Source: Piper betle
Lineage: Eukaryota > Streptophyta > Magnoliopsida > Piperales > Piperaceae
Assembly: GCA_033002965.1 (NCBI GenBank)
Contig: JAURVB010013145.1
Span: forward strand, 168,778 to 232,777
Length of the DNA: 64,000 bases
Direction: 5' to 3'
The position numbers and the translations under genes were made by a program. The notes below the pieces were generated by a model that was not told the DNA's origin, made no database searches, and saw only the letters and a program-made list of their open reading frames with translations. Shown here in pieces: positions 1 through 12,746 of the stretch (position 1 is its first letter; the number at the start of each line of letters is the position of its first letter).

Positions 1-1375
1 ACAAGGCAAGACTTGTGGTGAAAGGTTTCGAGCAAAGAAAGGTATTGACTTTGACGAAATTTTCTCACCTGTTGTAAAAATGTCTTCAATCCGTTGTGTG
101 CTAGGTTTAGCTGCAAGTATGGATTTAGAGGTTGAACAGTTAGATGTGAAGACTGCATTTCTCCATGGTGATCTTGATGAAACAATATATATGGAACAAC
201 CTGAGGGTTTTATAGATAAGGAAAAGAAACAGATGGTGTGTAGATTGAAGAAGAGCTTGTATGGCCTGAAGCAAGCTCCTAGACAGTGGTATAAGAAGTT
301 TGACTCTTTTATGGATAGTCAAGGCTACAACAAAACTGTTTCTGACAATTGTGTTTTTATCAAGAAATTTGGGAAAAATGACTTTATCATTTTGCTTCTT
401 TATGTTGATGATATGTTGATTATTGGACAGGACAAATCAAATATTGCAGATTTGAAGGAAAAATTAGGCAAATCCTTTGCTATGACGGATTTGGGTCCTG
501 CTAAGCAAATTCTTGGCATATCTATCCGGCGAGATAGAAAAGCTAAGAAAATTTGGTTATCTCAAGAAAAATACATTGAGAAAATTCTTGAGCGATTCAG
601 CATGAAGGAAGCCAAGCCGGTTTCTATTCCACTAGGAGCTCAATTCAAGTTAAAGAAGGGTGAGCTAAGTGAAGCAGAAGTAAATGAAATGAAGAATGTC
701 CCTTATGCATCTGCTGTAGGGAGCCTTATGTATGCTATGGTTTGTACCAGACCAGACATAGCGTATGCTGTCAGGGCAGTAAGTAGACATTTGTCTAATC
801 CTGGTAAAGAACATTGGCAAGCAGTTAAGTGGATATTGAGATATTTGAGAGGTACTTCCAAGCTAAGTTTATGCTTTGGGGGAGGTAAGCCTATCTTATC
901 ATGTTATACTGATGCAGATATGGCTGGTGATCTTGACTCGAGGAGATCTACTTCTGGGGTTGTTGTTACTTTTGCAGGTGGCGCTGTTTCTTGGCAATCC
1001 AAATTGCAAAAGTGTGTTGCTCTATCCACAACTGAAGCTGAATTCATTGCAGTTACAGAAGCTTGCAAAGAAGTTCTATGGTTGAAAAGATTTTTGAATG
1101 AAATTGGGATACTTCAAGATAAGTATGAGGTACTTTGTGATAGTCAAAGTGCTATACATTTGAGTAAGAACTCTAGTTTTCATTCAAAGAGTAAACACAT
1201 AGATGTTCGATATTATTGGATCAGAGATGTGTTGGAGAGAAAGTTGTTAGAGTTGAACAAGGTGCACACTGACAAGAACATCTCTGATATGTTAACCAAG
1301 ATTGTGACAAAGGACAAACATTTATTTTGTCGAAGTGGAGCTGGTATGGAGAATTTTGCTACCACTTATGTCTAG
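1..1375 (+). pseudogene. Ty1-copia pol fragment (reverse transcriptase and RNase H)
   Basis: This is the 3' part of a Copia polyprotein that enters from beyond the left edge. The reverse transcriptase core is visible: the QLDVKTAFLHGDL block, the LYGLKQAPRQWY block and the catalytic YVDDM box near 400-415. It is followed by the Copia RNase H with the TDADMAGD, STTEAEFIA and KHIDVRYYWIRD blocks. The frame is open from 80 to the stop at 1375. Upstream of 80 the expected start of the reverse transcriptase is in a different frame, so one base is missing near 36-42. The product would copy element RNA into cDNA in a virus-like particle. The fragment joins directly to a polypurine tract and an LTR. 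It is well preserved but not intact as sequenced; a base-calling error at the homopurine run is possible. Confidence 0.9.
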
Positions 1376-1390
1376 TTAGCTCATGGATTC

Positions 1391-2016
1391 GTGAAGGGGA
1401 GGATTTGTTGAGTTTCCCTCACCCATTCACATTGAAAAACTCAATTACCAGTTTTTGGTTTTTTGGTTATCGCACTAATGGTTGGCATTTGGTATTCCGA
1501 TGTGTGATTTCGTCCTTTGCGATAGAAGTGTAATGAGTTGGCCTTTAGAATTCTACTCATAATCTTCTATATAAAGGAGAATTCTGATGTTAGAAACAAC
1601 ATCCTCTTGAGAGCTTTTGAGCACATTTGGCTCATATAGGGAGAGTTTGGAGAAGTTTACATCATCTCAAGTTGAAGTAGGGGTCGTCATCCAGGGTGTG
1701 AGTTTGATCCAATTTTCTTTTGAGGTGTATGTTAGTTTTCTCAATTTCTCATATATTGTATTCTCAAGAATTGTATTTTCAGATCTTGTTATTGGTCTGA
1801 TTTGGGTTAGGAGAGTTTTTTTCTTCGATACTTGATTGTAAGAGTTTTCTTAATCAAAGTTGATAGAGTAGGTTGGTTTTCTTTTCTCTAAATTGGGAGA
1901 AAAGTTTCCATCCATTTTTTTCTTGGTGTCTCCTATCCATTTTATATTTGTTTTCATTTCATCTTGAGGGGAAATATTTTCTGGGTTGTTTCCGCTGAAG
2001 CGTCTATTTCCCAACA
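1391..2016 (+). repeat. Polypurine tract and 3' LTR of the Copia element
   Basis: A purine-rich tract at 1391-1405 precedes a segment starting TGTTG at 1406 and ending CAACA at 2016, the short inverted ends expected of an LTR. The LTR is therefore about 611 bp. A TATA-like stretch (tctatataaagg) lies near 1565-1577 in the position expected of the element promoter. The matching 5' LTR is outside the window, so the target duplication cannot be tested. A truncated relative lies at 38522-38888. Confidence 0.85.
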
Positions 2017-3761
2017 CAACCAAGTGACTACCTTCTCCGTCGAGAATTCGTCGAGCAAAACTTTTTAATTATGGCCAAACATTTTCAACGACGAACACGC
2101 AGAGTTTCCATTACTGAATCACTTGTTGAGTGATGAAACGGAGACGTCCACCTAGAAAGTGGAAGTAGGGCTTTGGCCTTACCTTGTGAAGATGAAGAAC
2201 TCAGTGACAGTGTGGGTGAACAAAGAATTCGCATGGTTAATGTATTATGCTGAGAATGGGTTCATGGAAAGCTTTGAATTGAGATGCACCAAGCTGAATA
2301 ATGAGAATATATAAGCAACAATAACATCCAAGTAAAAATAGTTTGTTGGTGTTCGATTGCTAGACATTGTTTTTTTCTAAGCAATCTATATTTGCATTAA
2401 TTAACTTAGCAAAAAATATCGGAAAAATTAATAGATGAAAGAGTCCAATTCTGCTGTACAGCAAACAAGGCAACAAAACTCAAAACGGTGAAAATTTTTT
2501 ATTTTAAATGCCCTTTGCACGTAGGTGATAACTATCACTCTTCAATATGATTGGATCTTATAGCCAAATTTTACAGGTTGACTTTAAGCTGGTTTTTATC
2601 TATCCTAAAAGAAAGATTGTATGTCCTATCATCAAAATATTTGAGCTAAGGAGAGTTGTCATGCTACAAAATATTCCCTATTTCTCATAAATATTTTCAT
2701 TCATCTCCTATTCTCATAAACAAGTTCCTACCTGCCCTTTTTTCATAAAAAGATGTAGATATTTTGAGCCCAAATCTCCTCCCATGGGAAGAGATTTGAG
2801 TGCCCGTCATCGCCACCAACTACATTTCGCGTTTCTTTTAAGAAATATCTTAAAATTTTCTGAAATAGGGATATTTTATCTCAAAGGTTTTTTTCCTCCC
2901 ACGTAATTGGTGGCTATGCCACCGAAATCTCCTGGAGTAGATTTCGTTGCAGATATTTTAGTGTATAAATCACTTTTTTCCAAGGTTTTGTGGCTAATTC
3001 TTTGGTATGATATCAGATGCATAAATTCTTTGCCACATAAGAAAGAAATAAGAAGAAATATGATTTGGAATTAAAATGATTTCGCCATTAGTCTATTAAT
3101 TTTGATTCATGCACTTAGAAGCTATTGGAAGGGGTCTCAACTATATTTTGAAGAACGAAGGCGCATATCGTTCATTTCAAACTTGTGTGGAATCATTGCT
3201 CGGCCCTTCGAATTCTTGAGGTTTTGGCTACATTAATAATCTTTATAAGTTTGGGTATATGTAATTAATCCCTAGATGGGCTTCTAAACCTGTTATTATC
3301 TTTTAAGCTTTATTTTATCTTTACTTTGATAAAAATCTGATTTAGCATCATTGGCCCTCCATGATTGGACAAGTATTACGGACAAGGACAGGCTACCGAT
3401 GGCAACGAGGGCGATGGAATAGACTCCAAAGAAGTGCCCTTCCCCCTCGCCGTCCGTTTCCATTGACAAAACTTTCCCACCCAGCTAATTTGGTACACGA
3501 ACAAGCGAGAATGAATAGGGAAACTTTGTCCTTTCTGCACGCTCCCATCCCTAGTATCTCATTTTTGGTGGTAAAGAGATGCCATTGCCTGCTCCAAGAC
3601 TTCAACGCCAATAAACTAATTGCTCCTTTTCTTTTCAGAGAAAAACTAAGATGCCCAAGACTTCAAAGATAAATATCAGCAGACATGAAGAACACAAGAT
3701 GAAATCAAAGCCATCCTTCCCTTATCACCACCACACCACAATACACACATAATTAATTGCC
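2017..3761. other. Intergenic region upstream of the P450 gene
   Basis: No supported gene lies here. A 40-codon open frame at 2190-2312 has ordinary codon use but matches nothing I recognise and may be a gene relic. Around 2765-2960 there are short inverted motifs around AAATCTCC, perhaps an eroded transposon. The last 100 bp before the P450 start are AC-rich, as in many plant leaders. No convincing TATA box was found, although gataaatat at 3669 is a weak candidate. Confidence 0.4.
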
Positions 3762-5991
3762 ATGGCAGATCTCTCTCTTGATCAGTCATCTGTGTTCATG
3801 TTCTCCACAGCAGCCATCCTGATACTCGTATACCTCCAACTCCTCGCCCGGTGGAGGTCCGGAAAGTCCCGGATTCCGCCGGGACCCCGGGGCCTGCCTA
3901 TCGTCGGAAACCTCCCCTTCCTAGACCCAAACTTACACTCCGGCTTCGCCAAGCTCGCCGCCGTCCACGGGCCCGTTTTCAGCCTCCGACTCGGAACCAA
4001 GCTCGGCATCGTCGTCAGCTCGCCGGCAACTGCCAAGGAGGTGCTCAAGGACCACGACGCCGCCTGCGCTAACCGCGACGTGCCGGCAGTGGCCCGAGTC
4101 GTCGCCTACGGAGGGCGTGACATCGTGTGGAACCCCAACGGCCCGGAGTGGCGGATGCTGCGCAAGGTCTGTGTCCGGGAGATGTTCAGCTCGGCCAGCC
4201 TCGACGCTGTCTACTCGCTCCGCCGGAGGGAAGTCCGGGAGGCGGTGGCGCGCCTCCGGGCCATGGACGGAAAGCCCGTCAACGTTGGTGAGGAGATGTT
4301 CTTGGCCATCATGAATGTGGTGACCAGCACTTTGTGGGGTGGCACCGTGAAGGGGGAGGAGAAGAGTAGCATCGGCGCCGAGTTCCGGCGGGTGGTTGGG
4401 GAGATCACCGAGCTGCTGGGGAAGCCGAACTTGTCTGACTTCTTCCCGGCGTTGGAGAGGTTGGACGTGCAGGGGTTGCAGAAGCAGATAGGGAAGATGT
4501 TCGAGAGGTTGGATCGGATCTTTGAGACCATCATCCAACAAAGGGTTGGAAGAGATCAAGACCAGGTTTATGGGAGGGTGGAGGAGGAGAGCAAGGATTT
4601 CTTGGAGTTCATGTTGAAGCTCAAAGATGACAAGGAGCAGAAGCCGGCCTTCACCATGGTTCATCTCAGAGCTATGCTCATGGTAAGTAATCCTTACGTA
4701 GCTAAATATCACTCTTTATCTATTGAAAGAAATAGTAAAACATACCAAGCAAAAGGTTTTATGACGAAAATTTTACCACTGTACGTTTTATTTTATGTTC
4801 GCCATTTAAATTTTGTCAAATAAATTCTTTTCATACCAGTTACCAATATTTCCGTCGTTTGATGACATCCATGCTTTGTTTGATTATATTTTTAGTTATT
4901 AACAAGACCCAGATTGATATAAAATTGAATCTATCCAGTGATCTAGGGAAATATATAATCAATGTAAATAACAAAAAATGTATATATAATTGATTGATAT
5001 ATAATCAATGTAATTATATTATTTTTAGTGATCAGTGCCTTGTGTTGTTATAGATATTTATTTTTTTGTAAAATATATTTTTTAGTAGGTAAAACCTAAC
5101 AATCCATCTATATCACGTTGCTATATTTATTATGACTTAGACAAAATTAATTTTATCGTCCAACCATCTTCTTTTGATTCACAACATAAATATAGGTGAT
5201 GGAAGAGTATCAGTTGATGCTAATTCTTCTCCTTTTACACGTACATGCCTTCACATGTTTCATCAAAAGTCCATTTGATGTATGGCGCCTGTTTGTCAAG
5301 CAATTTTATGTCAGATTCTATTAACAATAACAATTTCCCATTTATTTTCACCTTGTTTCAGGATATGGTCGTGGGAGGGACGGACACTACATCCAACACA
5401 ATGGAGTGGGCCATGGCCCACATGATCGAAAACCCGTCCATCATGTTAAACGCCCAAAAAGAGCTGGACCGCGTTGTGGGCCAGAGCCAAGTGGTGGAGG
5501 AGGCCCACATATCCAAACTCCACTACCTCCAAGCTATTGTCAAGGAGGTCCTACGTCTCCACCCGGCCCTACCGCTTCTGGTCCCACACCGCAACAGCCA
5601 ATCCTGCACCATCGGCGGGTACTCGATCGCGGAGGGTGCCCGGATATTCGTCAATGTTTGGGCCATACACCGGGACCCGTCCATCTGGCCCGACCCGTTG
5701 AAGTTCGACCCGGAGAGGTTTGCAAGCGGGGCCGATAGAAACTGGGACTACAGCGGGAACGACTTCAACTACTTCCCATTTGGGTCAGGGAGGCGAATTT
5801 GCGCCGGAATTGCGATGGCCGAGAGGATGGTGTTGTACGGTTTGGCCTCGCTGGTGCACTCTTTTGATTGGAGGTTGCCGGAGGGGGAGGAGGTGAACTT
5901 CCAGGAGAAGTTTGGGATTGTTTTGAAGAAAGCCACACCACTTGTAACAATTCCCACACCGAGATTGGCCGACCCAAAGCTTTACTATTGA
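3762..5991 (+). CDS. Cytochrome P450, CYP706 family (two exons)
   Basis: Exons are 3762-4682 and 5362-5991, giving 516 residues. The single phase-0 intron (679 bp, GTAAGT...TTTCAG) falls just before the I-helix, as in many A-type plant P450s. The start sits in a good context (GCCATGG). Residues 10-30 form the ER membrane anchor, followed by the proline hinge PPGPRGLPIVGN. The I-helix GGTDTT is at 312-317, the ExxR pair at 369/372, PERF at 424-427, and the heme loop FPFGSGRRICAG at 445-456 with the axial cysteine at 454. The wording of the hinge, the NRDVP segment and the I-helix points to CYP706 rather than CYP75 or CYP76. CYP706 enzymes are ER monooxygenases; known members act on terpenoids and other small molecules, so the substrate cannot be called. 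Exon 1 is very GC-rich. No break was found. Confidence 0.93.
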
Positions 5992-6021
5992 TGTCTGTAT
6001 GCGCGCGAGTCTTCTTGGGGT

Positions 6022-6027
6022 AATAAA
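6022..6027 (+). terminator. Candidate polyadenylation signal of the P450 gene
   Basis: An AATAAA hexamer lies 31 bases after the stop codon and is followed by AT-rich sequence. It is the nearest canonical signal to the P450 reading frame. Confidence 0.45.
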
Positions 6028-6965
6028 ATAATGAGTAATTTCAACAACCATCTCTAAATCTCTGTGAATTGTCAAAAACCTTCTTAAGAATCATCGTTAT
6101 ACACATTTCCAATAAAAAGGGTATCTAGGTTCTTAGCAATAAATATTAAAAGAGCCACGAGCTACACCTTATATATATGCACTTTTTATTTAGAGAAATT
6201 TAGTGGGTCTACCAATCAAAATCTACATTGATAAATAGAAAAATAAATAATAAGGGTAATTATAAATTTTCAACTCAATTAAATGCTTTTAACTTATTTA
6301 TTTTAATTATCAAAATGATTACAATAAAAATTAATTTTAAAAGATTTATTAACTATTACATTTTTAAAAATCTAAATGTAAGTCATTATGATGTCAAAAT
6401 AAAATAAAATTGTACCAACCTCTTACTTATACACTTTACTTTTAATACATATAAATATTATTTTATGGTATCTAATAAAAAAGGTTTAAATTAGATGTGT
6501 TGTTAATATAAACTATACGAGGTGCAACTCACCTCAATTTTTCTTAGGGATTCATTAGCACACAAATATTAACTCTGATCATTGGCTTGAATTCTCTATT
6601 GTGATACACAATTTAACTTGTAATAACTTTATTGGATGTGCCAAATAATCCAAGTAAATGGCCTACCACATTCTAATTAGTCAACTACTACTCATCTATA
6701 GTCACGTCAAGACTCGAGACATTATTTTTTCCTTTGAAAGAAAAGATAATGGAAAGGTTAAGGTGGTTTTTTATTTTACAGTGTATTTTTCCCCCAACAC
6801 ACACACACACATACAAAGAATTTAATTAGAACTTGCCCACAACAATATTCAAATTCAACATCTTCCACAAAAAGAGTGTCCACCGCTAATTGGCCAAGCT
6901 CGAGAGGATGTTCAGAGGGCTTCATAAATAGGGATTGAAATAAATTCATCAGCATTTAAAGTAAT
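6028..6965. other. AT-rich intergenic spacer with an (AC)n tract
   Basis: No gene is visible between the P450 and the decayed Copia element. A short (AC)n microsatellite lies at about 6796-6811. Confidence 0.5.
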
Positions 6966-7744
6966 TGTTGGGATTTAACACACTAAATCCCTATTCTAAA
7001 TTAATATTGGAGTAATAATCGCATATCACAATAATCACAAACTAGAAAATAACAAAGACTTCAAATTTTACGTGAAAACCCTCAAATCGAAGTAAAAAAC
7101 CATAGTGATGGATGGCCTAAATCCACTATGATTATAGTCCAAAATACAATAACAACAATCCCTTAAGAAAAAAAACTCCCAAAATTACAGATCAGATTCC
7201 ACCAACAAAAATTGATAAAATTCACAAAATGAGTAAATAAGGATAGATTTCACCGGTTTAAAACTTGACAGATTGGCGAACAACGATGAAGGAAAACCCA
7301 ATCAAAAATTCATCTTTTCTTCAACCCCAATCTCCTCATTTCAATGGCCACTCAAAAGTACTCCACCACTGTGTAAAACTCAAATTTGTAACCCTAATTG
7401 GCATCACATCCAAAAACCACGTTATGCGTAAACATACCATCCAAAAATTGTCCACGAACAGGTCTGGTATGAACACACGTATGCCAGTGCTCAAGCGCCC
7501 TTCCAGTGCATGGACGCCAAGCCATTGGAGTGCTAGGGCATTGGGCGAGTGCCCTAGCACCCTTTTCCAGATGTTTGGGGGTGCCTTATGGCACTCGAAT
7601 GCTCTCAACAACACATAGGCATCACCATTGGGGCACTGTGGCACTAGGCGAGCGCCCTAGAGCCCAACCCAAATGCTGCACTCCAAGGTTACTGTTGCCA
7701 CCACTTTCCCTTTTCTAGATGTTTGGGGGTGCCTTATGGCACTC
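6966..7744 (-). repeat. 3' LTR of the decayed Copia, rearranged at its inner end
   Basis: The segment starts TGTTGGGATTTAACA and matches the right LTR through about 7706. It lacks the right LTR's last part (the run ending GAACCCAACA). Instead a segment of about 36 bp, containing GGTGCCTTATGGCACTC, occurs twice (about 7561-7597 and 7708-7744). The inner boundary is therefore a rearrangement and the end coordinate is approximate. Confidence 0.7.
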
Positions 7745-10376
7745 GGATGCTTCTCCTTTGTTACAGTCTTGGTCATCATATCTGTTACATTCCTATTAGT
7801 ATGAATTTTAGTTATCTCAAGAGATTAATTTTTCTACACATCTCTTATCCAATGATACCTCACATCGATGTGTTTGCTTCTTAAATAAAAACTTGCATTC
7901 TTACTTAGGTAAATTACACTCTGGCTATCACAGTGAACAATATATTTATCCTGTCTAAAGCCAATTTTAATTAAAAAGCTCTTCATCCAAAGCATTTTCT
8001 TACAAGCTTCAATAGTAGCAATAAACTCGGCCTCAATTGTAGACAATGCAACATATTTTTGTAATCTAGACTATCAAAACACAACCCTACAAGCAAAAGT
8101 AACAACAAACCCAGAAGTTGACCTCCTTGTATCCAAATCACCTGTCATATCTATATCTGTATAGCCAACTGAAAAAGGTTTATCACTTCTAAAACATAAA
8201 CATAGTTTGAATGTACCTCTCAAATACCTTATTATCCACTTAACTGCTTGTCAGTACTCCTTGCTAGGATTTGTTAAATGCCTACTAACAACCCCAACTG
8301 TAAATATTCTATGTCAGGGTTTGTGCAGACCATAATATACATCAAACTACCAATAGCATAAGCATAAGGAACATTTTCATTTCCTCCATCTCTGTCTTAC
8401 TTAAGCCATCCTTCTTAAGTTTTAAATGACTTCCAAGTGAGACTCCAATCAGCTTTACACCCTTCACATTGAATTTCTAAAGTATCTTTTCTACGTACTT
8501 CTCCTGTGACATCCAAAGCTTCCTAGCTCCCCTATCACGCTGAATAGACATTTTCAAGATTTACTTAGCTAGTCCCTAACCCTTCATAGCAAAGGATTTA
8601 TTCAAGTTCTTCTTCAAGTTTTTAATATTTGCTCTATCATGTTCTACAATCAATATATCTTTTATATAAAGTAAGAAGATAAAAAGTCATCATTACCAAA
8701 CCACTTGATCAACACATAATGATCATGAAATAGACTTCTTGTACCCACTACTCTCCATAAAAAAGTCAAATTTCTGGTACCACTATCTGCAGAGCTTGCT
8801 TCAAACCATACAAACTCTTCTCAATTTACACACCATACATTATTTTCCTTTGACTTTAAATCCATCTGGTTTCTCTATGTATATGGCCTCCTCAAGATTC
8901 CGATGAAGAAAGGTCATTTTCACATTCAACTCTTCAACTTCCAAGTTCATACTTACAGCTAAAGCTAGAACAATTCTAATAGAATACATTTTAACTATTG
9001 GAGAAAAGATTTCATTAAAATCTATACCTTTTTCTGCCCAAAGCTGTTTACCACTAACCTCACATTGTACCTTGGTTGTGTGTTATTTTCTTTGTGTTTG
9101 ATCTTTTAGACCCATTTATTCTTCAAAGCTCTCTTCCCTTTAGAAGATCTACTAGCTCATAAGTATGGTTGTCATGCAGGAACATCATCTCATCCTTGAT
9201 AGCTCTCATCCAGCTCTCCTTTTCTACATGAGCTTTGGCCTCACTAAAATTTTCTGGTTCTCCACATTCAGTGATCTTCACATATTCTGATGATGTATAC
9301 CTTTTTGATGGAACTAGTTCACAAGATGACCTCCTCACATTGGTTGGCACCCCTTGGTCAGAATCAACCTATTCCTATCCTACATCATTAACAAAAACAT
9401 TAGCAACATCATCAGTTACCTAATCATCCCCCTCATCATCACTAGGTGAAGGAATAGGTGTATCATCATGAGCCACTTCTTCACTTTGAACTAAAGTAGT
9501 GGATTATGTTCTGTCATCAAAGCTTTCTTGGGATTTTCCTTGAGGAGCTTCTTCTTTTCTAAAGTTTTCAACTATTTGATTCTCTCTAAAAACCAAATCT
9601 CTACTCTGAATTAGTTTTCGGTTCTTAGAATCCCAAAGACTGTATCTAAACTTATCATCATCATATCCTAGAAAAATGCACTCCATTGCTCTAGAATTAA
9701 GGTTGGCCCTTTGTTCTTTGGGCACATGTGCAAAAGTTTTGCAACCAAACACTTTCAAATGAAAGTAATTCACTTTTGACAACTCCAAACTTTCTGTTGT
9801 ATGTCAAAATTTAATGCATATGTAGTAGACCTATTGATCAAATAACAAGCTATACACAATGCCTTACCCCAGAAGCTCATAGGCAACTTCTCTCAAGACA
9901 ATATACTCCTAACCCTCTCAGTCAGAGTTCCATTTATTCTCTTAGCCACTCAATTGTGTTGGGGAGTGTGAGGAGCTGTCTTCTCATGCCTAATACCATT
10001 ATTGCTACAATACTCATCAAAATCAATAGAACAATATTTATAACCATTTTACTTCTAAGATATTAAAGTGACTTACCGATTTCTCTTTCAACCAAGGCAT
10101 AAAAATTCTTAACAATATCAAACACATTACTCTTATTTTTATGGTATAAGTCCACACCTTATAGAATCATCCTTAACAAAAGTGACAAAATAACTAGAAC
10201 CACCAAAAGATTTTATCTCCATCGGCCCACACATATAGATACACCAGCTGAAAAGATTTCTGATTTCCTTTTACTCGACCGTGCAAAGAAGGTCTATGTT
10301 GTTTGCCCACCAAACAATGGTCACAAGGGCTGATTGCAGTGCCCTTAATCTTTGAAAGGAGATTCTGCATCTTCAA
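7745..10376 (-). pseudogene. Copia pol remnant (integrase, reverse transcriptase, RNase H)
   Basis: On the minus strand, 10376-10194 carries the pre-integrase zinc region (DHCLVGKQHR). 9788-9504 carries the C-terminal integrase block (FHLKVFGCKTFAHVP, MECIFLGY). 9350-9123 carries the start of the reverse transcriptase domain (WMRAIKDEM). Broken reverse transcriptase continues to about 8150. 8046-7834 is RNase H (STIEAEFIA, RSKHIDVRYHWIRDV). Residual similarity runs on to about 7745 (MMTKTVTKEKH), where the sequence switches directly to LTR. The frame changes many times, so this is non-functional. Confidence 0.85.
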
Positions 10377-10899
10377 TGTCTCTATCCCCTTTCACTAATG
10401 TGCCTCAATCAGCGGTGCCACAAATCTATAGTAAAATCTAATGAAGAACATTAACCTCCCCTCAAACTAGACTTGCCCATGTTTTATACAAACTGCAACA
10501 CTTATCCCCCTTAGCAATAACAAGAGAGTCTCTCACAAGCTTCCACATTCCCTATGCAAAATGTGATGTAAAGCCATCATCATCAAATCCCACTGTAGAC
10601 AACCTGGAATGTGTATCCATTTTTAAGCCTCAACTTGTAACTAGTATTAATTACCACATGCACGTCTCCTTGCCCTACAATATTAGATGTATCACTGTTT
10701 TCCAACTTCACCACACTCAACTTTGAAGCCTTGTAGGTAGTAAAGAATTCTCAGCTTGGAGTTGCATGAAAAGATACACTCAAGTCATTCACCCAACTAG
10801 CATGACAATTAGCCGTCAAATACTCATTTTCACAGTCAAAAACTATCACCAATTCATCATGTAGCAAGTTGGCATCCTATTGTTTCAACCTTTTTTGTC

Positions 10900-11390
10900 C
10901 TTCTCTTTCAAATCCTTCTGAAGTTTCCAGCAATCCTTTTTTATATGATCAGTCTTGTCACAATAGTAGCACTTCAAGTCTTTCCTAGGTTTGCATATAC
11001 CCATACTTTGGCTCTTCTATTTCTATTATTATTCCTTGATCTTCCTCTCCCTTCCTCTGACACCAATGTTTGACATCCCGAAGCTGAAGTAGAAGCCTCT
11101 AAAGACTTCCTCCTTATCTCCTCTGATAGGAGTGATGCTATCCATAGCGCCCATGTCTAATTTTGTAACACGATTCACTCATAATGAGATTATCTCATAA
11201 GTCTGACGTAGAACAAAAAGTATAGTTCCTTGTTCCTCTTTATCAATTTTTGCTCCAATTCCCTATAGATAAGTCACCAAAGCATTAAACTTATCACGAT
11301 GATTGTGAATTGACACCTTATACTTCATCTTTAAGTTGTACAACTATTGGATCAAATAAATCTTATTTACTAAAGATTTATCCTCATACA
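10900..11390 (-). pseudogene. Copia gag remnant with CCHC zinc knuckle
   Basis: On the minus strand the segment encodes a mid-Gag block (YEDKSLVNKIYL, KFNALVTYL) and then a zinc knuckle CYYCDKTDHIKKDC at about 10975-10930, with CX2CX4HX4C spacing. The N-terminal half of Gag and the primer-binding site are missing: mid-Gag abuts the LTR at 11390. Stops interrupt the frame. Confidence 0.8.
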
Positions 11391-12113
11391 CCTTGGGATT
11401 TAACATACTAAATCCATATTCTAAATTAATATTAGAGCAATAATTAGCAAGAAATAATTACAAATCACTATAATCACAAACCAGGAAATAATAAATACAC
11501 CAAATTTTATGTAAAAAATCCTCAAATTGGAGGGAAAAAATCACAGTGGTGGATGGCCTAAATCCACTACGATTATAATCCAAAATACCATCACAACAAT
11601 CCCTTAAGAGAACAAAATCCAAAAATTATATATCAAATTCCACCAACAAAAATTGGTACAATTCATAGAATGAGTAAACAGGGATAAATTTCACTGGTTT
11701 AGAACTCGACGGAGCGGCGATCAGCGATCAAGGAAATCCCAATAAAAAACTTCATGTTTCTTCGACCCCGATCTCCTCCTTTTCAATGGCCGCTCAAAAC
11801 TACTCCACCACTTTGTAAAACTCATATTTGTAACCTAACTAACTTCACATCCAAAAACCACGTTATGGTAAAAATATAATCCAAAAAACCGTCCACGGGA
11901 GGCTTTGGTGCGGCCAGCGTCTATCTCGGGCTCCCATCCAGTGCTCAGGTGCCAAGTCATTGGGCGCTAGGCCACTGGGTGAGCACCCTAGTGACCTTTT
12001 CCAGACGTTTGGGTGCCTTTAATGCTCAACCCAAATGCTGCGCTCCAAGGTTGTTGCTGTCACTGCCTTCTCGTTGGGTTTATTAGATTACCGTGAGACG
12101 AGGGAACCCAACA
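11391..12113 (-). repeat. 5' LTR of the decayed Copia
   Basis: The segment parallels 6966 onward (GGGATTTAACA, GGATGGCCTAAATCCACTA and others) and ends CCCAACA at 12113. At its Gag side the expected TGT terminal bases and tRNA primer site are gone, consistent with a deletion at the LTR/Gag junction. Confidence 0.75.
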
Positions 12114-12393
12114 TTGATAGAGGCAAATAAATGAACAAACAGAACATATACATATTTTGGGGCGATTGACATAATATGTTTATCGTGAACAATTAGTATC
12201 AGAAACAACCGATACTCTTGTATCACTTTCATTTAATGTAAACTTTTGGATTATAAAGATGGCTTGATGATGAGAGTAATTTTGTCTAAGTCATAAAAAA
12301 ATACAACCATTTGATATAGATAGATGGCTAGATTTAAATGTTGCTGATATCAGAATATCAACGGCTACTAATACTAAGACTTTTTTTATTTGT

Positions 12394-12746
12394 CGTATGT
12401 TTGGTTATCTCGAAATTACACGAAAGAAATATAAAATTTAGAGGTCAAAAATTTTCTTGTGTTTTGATATCCTAAAATTTAGTCAAAATACATTTTATTT
12501 TGAGTTAAAGTAAATATATATAAAATTTTACAAAGAAATATTTTTTTGTGAAAAAACAAAAAAATTGGGAGAAATTTTGGGAGACACACGTAGGAAAGAA
12601 ATAATTTATTTTCACGTTATTTTTCTACTATCCAAACATATAAGAGAAATTTTTTAAAATTTTTATATCATTTCATTTCATTACATTTTCATTTTCAATA
12701 AATTTTCTTTTCATTTATACTATTTTCATGTCAACCAAACATACCG
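12394..12746. mobile_element. Probable MITE with GTATGTTTGGTT ends
   Basis: An AT-rich segment of about 353 bp starts CGTATGTTTGGTT and ends with its inverted counterpart AACCAAACATACCG. It has no coding capacity. A target duplication could not be defined, so the superfamily is open. Confidence 0.5.

Larger units (their letters stand above)
6966..12113 (-). mobile_element. Decayed Copia retrotransposon, minus orientation
   Basis: Two related long repeats bracket Gag-Pol remnants read on the minus strand. The outer ends are TGTTGGG at 6966 and CCCAACA ending at 12113, a 7-bp inverted end pair. Flanking 5-mers (GTAAT and TTGAT) do not match, so the target duplication is lost or degenerate. The order on the minus strand is LTR, Gag, integrase, reverse transcriptase, RNase H, LTR, which is Copia order. 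Stops and frameshifts are frequent throughout. Both internal LTR junctions are damaged. Confidence 0.88.

Noticed and set aside
3933..4712. 259-codon open frame opposite P450 exon 1
   Set aside because: It is the antisense of a GC-rich real exon; G/C-ending codons remove antisense stops. There is no recognisable protein.
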